A stretch of 8,700 nt of DNA from Paramuribaculum sp. GTDB lineage: Bacteria > Bacteroidota > Bacteroidia > Bacteroidales > Muribaculaceae. The stretch lies in the NCBI GenBank assembly GCA_029058455.1, contig JAIDXU010000350.1, positions 1-8,700 on the forward strand. The letters are read 5' to 3'. The translations under genes were made by a program, and so were the position numbers. Positions 4,433 through 8,700 of the stretch are shown one piece after another. How positions within the stretch are numbered: the first letter of the stretch is position 1; each line of letters starts with the position of its first letter. The notes under the pieces are model-generated. The model had not been told where the DNA came from, did not search any database, and worked only from the letters and a program-made list of their open reading frames with translations.

Positions 4433-6055
4433 TCATGATTGCCCGGAATTTGACAGCAGAGTGTCATATTCAGGCGAATTGATAAGCCGCAAGGCTTCGC
4501 GATATGTGGGGTTGAGGGGAATCACCACTCTCTGATAGGTGGAGTCGTCATAAATGTCGCGGCCTATGAGACCTTTCAGAATCAGGCGGATAAAGGGACC
4601 CGATATTTCCATCGCTTCGGGATTGGGCGCTATATCCTCGCTCTGACCCATCTCCACAAGTCGGGCGAGCATTTCATCGGTAATCTCGAATTTGTTTATA
4701 AAATCGGTTTCGGTTTTATATTGTTTCTTGATTTCCTTGCGGTGGAGATCCACGTAGTTCTGCGCAAACTTGATCATCACGCCGCGGGCCACGAGATCGC
4801 GGTAGTAGGTGGTGTAGTAGGTTGTGTCGATAGGCACGAACTTGTCGGGCATAATGCCGCCTCCGCCATAAACCGGACGACGGAGATTGAGAGTGTGATG
4901 AAGCTGACCGCCGACCTTTACTGAATCCTCGTTCATCAGCTCGCCTGAATCATAGCGGTGGCGTATGTCGGCATAATAGTCGTCGTTCTGACCGTTGGTG
5001 TAGGGCTTCTGGATGGAGCGGCCCGAGGGGGTGTAGTAGTGGGCGGTGGTGAGTCTCACCATCGAGCCGTCGGGCAGCGGGAAGGGGCGCTGCACCAATC
5101 CTTTGCCATAGGTGCGTCGTCCCACTATGAGGGCGCGGTCATTGTCCTGAAGCGCACCGCTCACGATTTCGGAAGCGGAAGCGGAGTTCTGGTTGACCAT
5201 CACTATCACACGGCCGTCGGTCATAAAGCCGTCTTGCTCGTTGTTGAATTTCTGCATTGGCTGGTTGAGGCCGTGGGTATAGACAACCGGGGCGTTTTCG
5301 GGCAGGAACATGCCGGCGATGTTAAAAGCCGCGCCGAGATAGCCGCCGCCGTTATCCTCAAGGTTGAGTATGAGGTTCTTCATGCCCTGTTTATAGAGTT
5401 TGGCCATTGCCTCGGCCACCTCTTTGGCCGATGAGTCGGCAAAGCGCGACAGCGATATATAGCCGGTTGTAGGATCGGCCATAAATGCGGCGTCGACGCT
5501 GTAGATGGGTATATCGTCGCGCACAATGCGGAATTTGATCAGTTCGGGCACTCCGCGGCGCATCACCTCGACGGTAACCTCCGACCCTTTCGGTCCGCGG
5601 AGCATTTTTATAACCTCGGCATTGGGTTTCTTTATTCCCGCGATGAGGGTGTCGTTGACGGTGATTATGCGGTCGCCGGCCATTATACCTACTTTTTCTG
5701 ACGGACCGCCGGCCACGGTCTGAATGACATAGAGGGTGTCGGTAAGCATGTTGAATTGTATGCCTACGCCGCTGAAATTACCTTCGAGGGGCTCGGTAAG
5801 GGCTTTTGTTTCTTCGGGATTGGAGTAGGAGGAATGAGGGTCAAGTGTCTTGAGCATGGCTATGATGCCCTGTTCAACGACACTGTCCATATTGAGCGAA
5901 TCAACATAATAGCTTGATATTATGCGGGTCACAATATCTATCTTGCGGTCGGGCGTGAAGTCGTTTTTGAGGCTTTGGGCTGCCAGCGAGAATATCGTTA
6001 TGGAGAGAATAGCTATGAGAGCCGTGAATCGGAGTGGATTTTTAAAGACTTTCAT
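4433..6055 (-). CDS. S41 family C-terminal processing peptidase (CtpA/Prc-like), exported
   Basis: This 540-residue serine peptidase of the tail-specific or carboxy-terminal processing family probably trims or degrades envelope proteins. An N-terminal hydrophobic segment (about 10-27, TALIAILSITIFSLAAQ) lacks a lipobox Cys and is a signal peptide or membrane anchor, so the catalytic part should be periplasmic. A PDZ domain spans roughly 88-175, containing GVGIQF (96-101), GPSEKVGIMAGDRI (117-130) and MLRGPKGSEVTV (151-162). The protease core has QNSASASEI (289-297) and RRTYGKGLVQ (313-322). By alignment with E. coli Prc (Ser430, Lys455, Gln459) the catalytic residues are Ser293, Lys318 and Gln322. 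NLEDNGGG (231-238) replaces the common LDLRxNxGG, with Glu in the Arg position. The C-terminal 140 residues are helical-looking and family-typical. It lies 48 bp after coaD with no convincing promoter between, so it is probably in the same operon. Confidence 0.93.
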   Translation of the reverse strand: MKVFKNPLRFTALIAILSITIFSLAAQSLKNDFTPDRKIDIVTRIISSYYVDSLNMDSVVEQGIIAMLKTLDPHSSYSNPEETKALTEPLEGNFSGVGIQFNMLTDTLYVIQTVAGGPSEKVGIMAGDRIITVNDTLIAGIKKPNAEVIKMLRGPKGSEVTVEVMRRGVPELIKFRIVRDDIPIYSVDAAFMADPTTGYISLSRFADSSAKEVAEAMAKLYKQGMKNLILNLEDNGGGYLGAAFNIAGMFLPENAPVVYTHGLNQPMQKFNNEQDGFMTDGRVIVMVNQNSASASEIVSGALQDNDRALIVGRRTYGKGLVQRPFPLPDGSMVRLTTAHYYTPSGRSIQKPYTNGQNDDYYADIRHRYDSGELMNEDSVKVGGQLHHTLNLRRPVYGGGGIMPDKFVPIDTTYYTTYYRDLVARGVMIKFAQNYVDLHRKEIKKQYKTETDFINKFEITDEMLARLVEMGQSEDIAPNPEAMEISGPFIRLILKGLIGRDIYDDSTYQRVVIPLNPTYREALRLINSPEYDTLLSNSGQS

Positions 6056-6103
6056 CTGTAGGGTTAGTTTTTTTATCGTGTGTGTTTTATGGTCGTTTGA
6101 AAT

Positions 6104-6595
6104 TTATTTTACCGGAGGGAGAAACCGGCTTACATCCTCGCCGTAGGAGCTGAGTTCGCGCACAGCTGACGAACTGATTGCCGAATAACCGGGGTCGGCG
6201 GTGAGTATCACCGTGTCGAGGTCGGGAGCTATGGCGCGGTTTATCTCGGCAAGGTTGCGTTCATAGTCGAAGTCGGTGGTTGAACGCACTCCGCGAAGCA
6301 ATACCGAGGCACCCCTGCGGCGGGCTTCCCTTACGGTGAGGTCGGAGTAAGCGATCACTTCAACCCCATTGAGATGAGCCACCCCGAGCCGGATAGCCTC
6401 GAGACGCTTTTCCACATCCTCGGGCGAGGAGGGCTTGGCGGGGTTGAGCCCCACTCCGATTATGACGCGGGGAAAGATTTTCAACGCCCTCTCGACTATG
6501 TTGAGGTGGCCGAGGGTAAAGGGGTTGAACGATCCGGCATAGAACGCCGCTACGGGCGCGGGGCAATCGGGAGTGTCAGGAAATTTGCGAGTCAT
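6104..6595 (-). CDS. coaD: Phosphopantetheine adenylyltransferase
   Basis: CoaD transfers AMP from ATP to 4'-phosphopantetheine, giving dephospho-CoA, the fourth step of coenzyme A synthesis in the cytosol. The nucleotidyltransferase motif appears as [15 protein letters not shown] (19-33) with TLGH at 27-30. Other family markers are GVGLNPAKP (47-55), [14 protein letters not shown] (99-112, Arg101 matching a substrate-contact Arg) and ISSSAVREL (140-148). The 163-residue length is normal, with a leader of about 15 residues before the first strand. Its ATG lies inside the end of parE (20-bp overlap, different frame), so translation is probably coupled to parE. Confidence 0.95.
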   Translation of the reverse strand: MTRKFPDTPDCPAPVAAFYAGSFNPFTLGHLNIVERALKIFPRVIIGVGLNPAKPSSPEDVEKRLEAIRLGVAHLNGVEVIAYSDLTVREARRRGASVLLRGVRSTTDFDYERNLAEINRAIAPDLDTVILTADPGYSAISSSAVRELSSYGEDVSRFLPPVK

Positions 6596-8552
6596 CTTCT
6601 ACCACAAGGTTGTCGATTATGAAATTTTGTCGCTCGATGGTGTTCTTGCCCATATAAAATCTGAGCATTTCAGACACGGTATCCTCTTTGTGGAGCGACA
6701 CCCGGTCTAATCTTATGTCAGGGCCGATGAAGCCTCTGAATTCCTCGGGCGAGATTTCTCCGAGACCTTTAAATCGGGTTATCTCGGCATTGGCGCCGAG
6801 GCGCTCGATGGCTGCGAGACGCTCCTCGTCGCTGTAACAGTAATAAACCTCGTCGGGCGTTTTGTCGGTTGAGGTTTTGCGCTTCGATCTCTTTGAGGTG
6901 AGTTTGTTTCTCACCCTGAACAGAGGAGTCTGGAGAATGTAGATGTGACCTTTCTTCACAATCTCGGGGAAGAATTGCAGGAAGAAGGTGAGCAGCAACA
7001 TTCGTATGTGCATACCGTCGACATCGGCATCGGTGGCGATTATCACCTTGTTATAGCGCAGGTTGTCGAGGCTGTCCTCGATGTTGAGCGCGGCCTGGAG
7101 GAGATTGAATTCCTCATTTTCATACACCAGTTTTTTGGTCTTGCCATAGGTGTTTTTTGGCTTACCTCTCAGCGAGAATACTGCCTGAGTCTCCACATTG
7201 CGGATTTTGGTGATTGAGCCGGCGGCGGAGTCACCCTCGGTGATGAATATCGACGAGGCGAGTTTCTTGGCTTCGTCGCCGCGGGTGTCGTTGAGGTGCA
7301 CACGGCAGTCGAGCAGCTTTTTGTTGTGGAGGCTGATTTTCTTCGACTGTTCGCGGGCGCGTTTGGTCACTCCCGCCATTGCCTTGCGCTCTCGCTCGCT
7401 GGCCTGAATGGTTTTGAGGATTATGTCGGCGGTTTCGCGCTCTTTGTGGAGATAGTTGTCGAGCTCTTTTTTGAGGAAGTCACCGATAAATTTTGCCACT
7501 GTCGGGCCTCCGGGGCCTACGTCGCGCGAACCGAGTTTGGTTTTGGTCTGGTTTTCGAATATCGGCTCCTCGACCTTTATTGAAATCGCAGCCACCATGC
7601 CGTTGCGAATGTCGGAATATTCGAAGGATGATTTTCCGAAAAAGTCCTTCATGGTGCGCGAAACCGCTTCCTTAAAGGCGGAGAGGTGGGTGCCTCCCTG
7701 AGTGGTGTGCTGGCTGTTGACAAACGAATAAAATTCCTCACCATATTGTTGTGAATGGGTGATGGTCACCTCTATGTCGTCCCCCTTGAGGTGAATTATG
7801 GGATAGAGGGGTTCGCTGGTCATATATTCTCCAAGAAGATCGAGCAGACCGTTGCGGGAGATATATTTTTTGCCGTTGAAGAGTATTGTCAGGCCGGTGT
7901 TAAGAAAGGTGTAGTTTTTCACCATCGGCAGCACCTTGTCGGTCTGATAGGAATAGTTTTCGAAAATCGAAGCGTCGGGGGTAAACTCCACCATAGTGCC
8001 GTTGGGCTCGTCGGTGTCTTCGATTTCCGACTCGCTCACGAGCAGACCGCAGCTGTATTCCACTCTCTTACGCTTGCCGTCGCGGTAACTTTCTATCACC
8101 ATCGAGGTCGAAAGGGCGTTGACGGCTTTTATGCCCACGCCGTTGAGACCTACCGATTTTTTGAAGGCAACGGTGTCATATTTGCCGCCGGTGTTCATCT
8201 TTGATGAGGCATCGACGAGCTTGCCGAGAGGAATACCGCGGCCAAAGTCCCTCACCGTCACCGAAGTGTCGGTAACATTGATGACGACCTGTTTGCCAAA
8301 CCCCATCATATATTCGTCAATGGAGTTGTCGACCACCTCTTTGAGCAACACATATATGCCGTCGTCGGCATTTGAGCCGTCGCCGAGTTTGCCGATATAC
8401 ATGCCGGGGCGACGTCTCACATGTTCCTGCCACTCTAACGAGATGATAGAATTTTCGTCATAGTTGGGATCTGATTCCGGGACTGTGATTTCGTCGGTCT
8501 CGGGAATCGCGTTAGGCTCGGAGGGGAGAATATCGCGTTGGGGTGTTTCCAT
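6576..8552 (-). CDS. parE: DNA topoisomerase IV subunit B
   Basis: ParE is the ATPase subunit of the type IIA topoisomerase that unlinks daughter chromosomes together with ParC. The GHKL ATPase domain shows EVVDNSIDE (72-80; Glu72 in the catalytic position, Asn76 binding Mg), DFGRGIP (102-108), [14 protein letters not shown] (135-148) and the transducer loop QTK (335-337) with the ATP-sensing Lys337. The TOPRIM domain has [11 protein letters not shown] (436-446, Glu439) and [10 protein letters not shown] (506-515; Asp508, Asp510, Asp512), then TRFKGLGEI (592-600). At 658 residues, without the insertion of E. coli GyrB, and with the run [20 protein letters not shown], it resembles Bacteroidetes ParE more than GyrB. 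The acidic first 35 residues are poorly conserved in this family. No parC lies in the visible flank, although in Bacteroidales it is often close. The 45-bp upstream gap holds no promoter I can recognise. Confidence 0.93.
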   Translation of the reverse strand: METPQRDILPSEPNAIPETDEITVPESDPNYDENSIISLEWQEHVRRRPGMYIGKLGDGSNADDGIYVLLKEVVDNSIDEYMMGFGKQVVINVTDTSVTVRDFGRGIPLGKLVDASSKMNTGGKYDTVAFKKSVGLNGVGIKAVNALSTSMVIESYRDGKRKRVEYSCGLLVSESEIEDTDEPNGTMVEFTPDASIFENYSYQTDKVLPMVKNYTFLNTGLTILFNGKKYISRNGLLDLLGEYMTSEPLYPIIHLKGDDIEVTITHSQQYGEEFYSFVNSQHTTQGGTHLSAFKEAVSRTMKDFFGKSSFEYSDIRNGMVAAISIKVEEPIFENQTKTKLGSRDVGPGGPTVAKFIGDFLKKELDNYLHKERETADIILKTIQASERERKAMAGVTKRAREQSKKISLHNKKLLDCRVHLNDTRGDEAKKLASSIFITEGDSAAGSITKIRNVETQAVFSLRGKPKNTYGKTKKLVYENEEFNLLQAALNIEDSLDNLRYNKVIIATDADVDGMHIRMLLLTFFLQFFPEIVKKGHIYILQTPLFRVRNKLTSKRSKRKTSTDKTPDEVYYCYSDEERLAAIERLGANAEITRFKGLGEISPEEFRGFIGPDIRLDRVSLHKEDTVSEMLRFYMGKNTIERQNFIIDNLVVEDDSQIS

Positions 8553-8597
8553 TTAGTTTGGGTTAGATGGGTTTATGGTCGTGGAGGTGAGGAGGTA

Positions 8598-8700
8598 TCA
8601 GAGGTCTTTGAGTGAGGAAGTGGCTTTTGCCACTTCTTCGTCAGAGAGAATGCAGTTGGTGAGGTCGCCGGCCAGGAAGCGGTCGTAGGAAGCCATGTCG
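8598..8700 (-). CDS. C-terminal end of a protein, probably TrpB2-like tryptophan synthase beta chain (partial)
   Basis: An open frame enters from the right edge and ends at TGA 8598-8600, giving 33 visible residues that begin DMASYDRFLAGDL and end ATSSLKDL. The pattern of an aromatic and small-residue run (D-M-A-S-Y-D-x-[FY]-L-x-G-x-L) near the C-terminus resembles what I recall of the end of TrpB2-type, PLP-dependent tryptophan synthase beta chains, where it follows an SGHGHF segment. That segment would lie outside the window, so the call rests on a short tail from memory. The codon use matches the neighbouring housekeeping genes. It lies 45 bp before parE on the same strand and may be co-transcribed. 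Confidence 0.5.
   Translation of the reverse strand, partial: DMASYDRFLAGDLTNCILSDEEVAKATSSLKDL

Noticed and set aside
6099..6106. Candidate -7 box TAAATTTC upstream of the S41 peptidase gene
   Set aside because: It misses the consensus at the last base, overlaps the coaD stop codon and has no -33 TTTG at the right distance. Co-transcription with coaD is the simpler reading.

Overview
The window looks like the chromosome of a gut Bacteroidales bacterium, perhaps Muribaculaceae. The protein families fit: a Bacteroidetes-style ParE, the parE-coaD-S41 peptidase gene order, a WalJ-like hydrolase and a short RsmI-like methylase. Promoter-like sites match the Bacteroidetes form (TTTG, about 20 bp, TAnnTTTG), and Shine-Dalgarno sites are not obvious. 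Family placement is inference; the sequence alone does not name a species. Every gene I can support lies on the minus strand, so transcription runs from high to low coordinates.

Layout in transcription order. At 8598-8700 is the C-terminal tail of a protein that probably resembles the TrpB2 type of tryptophan synthase beta chain. After 45 bp comes parE (topoisomerase IV subunit B), which overlaps coaD (phosphopantetheine adenylyltransferase) by 20 bp. An exported S41 C-terminal processing peptidase follows after 48 bp. This block looks like one housekeeping operon. A 62-bp gap with a candidate promoter precedes a short, RsmI-like tetrapyrrole-methylase-fold protein and, 34 bp later, a WalJ/YycJ-like metallo-beta-lactamase-fold hydrolase with an unusual 66-residue N-terminal extension. 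Next, behind its own candidate promoter and an inverted repeat, is a stand-alone GltA/NfnB-type FAD- and NAD(P)-binding oxidoreductase.

The left 1.1 kb is accessory in character: A+T-rich with little coding. It holds a YefM-YoeB type II toxin-antitoxin pair (400-923) with a well-formed promoter and a TGTACA operator palindrome. The pair is bracketed by two direct copies of a repeat, 66 of 68 positions identical and 788 bp apart. Each copy contains a 12-bp-arm inverted repeat, and each lies just downstream of a minus-strand gene. This gene-plus-repeat unit suggests a small non-autonomous cassette or a recombination-derived insertion behind gltA, and it is the most interesting structure in the window. 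No recombinase, transposase, CRISPR array, tRNA or rRNA was seen.
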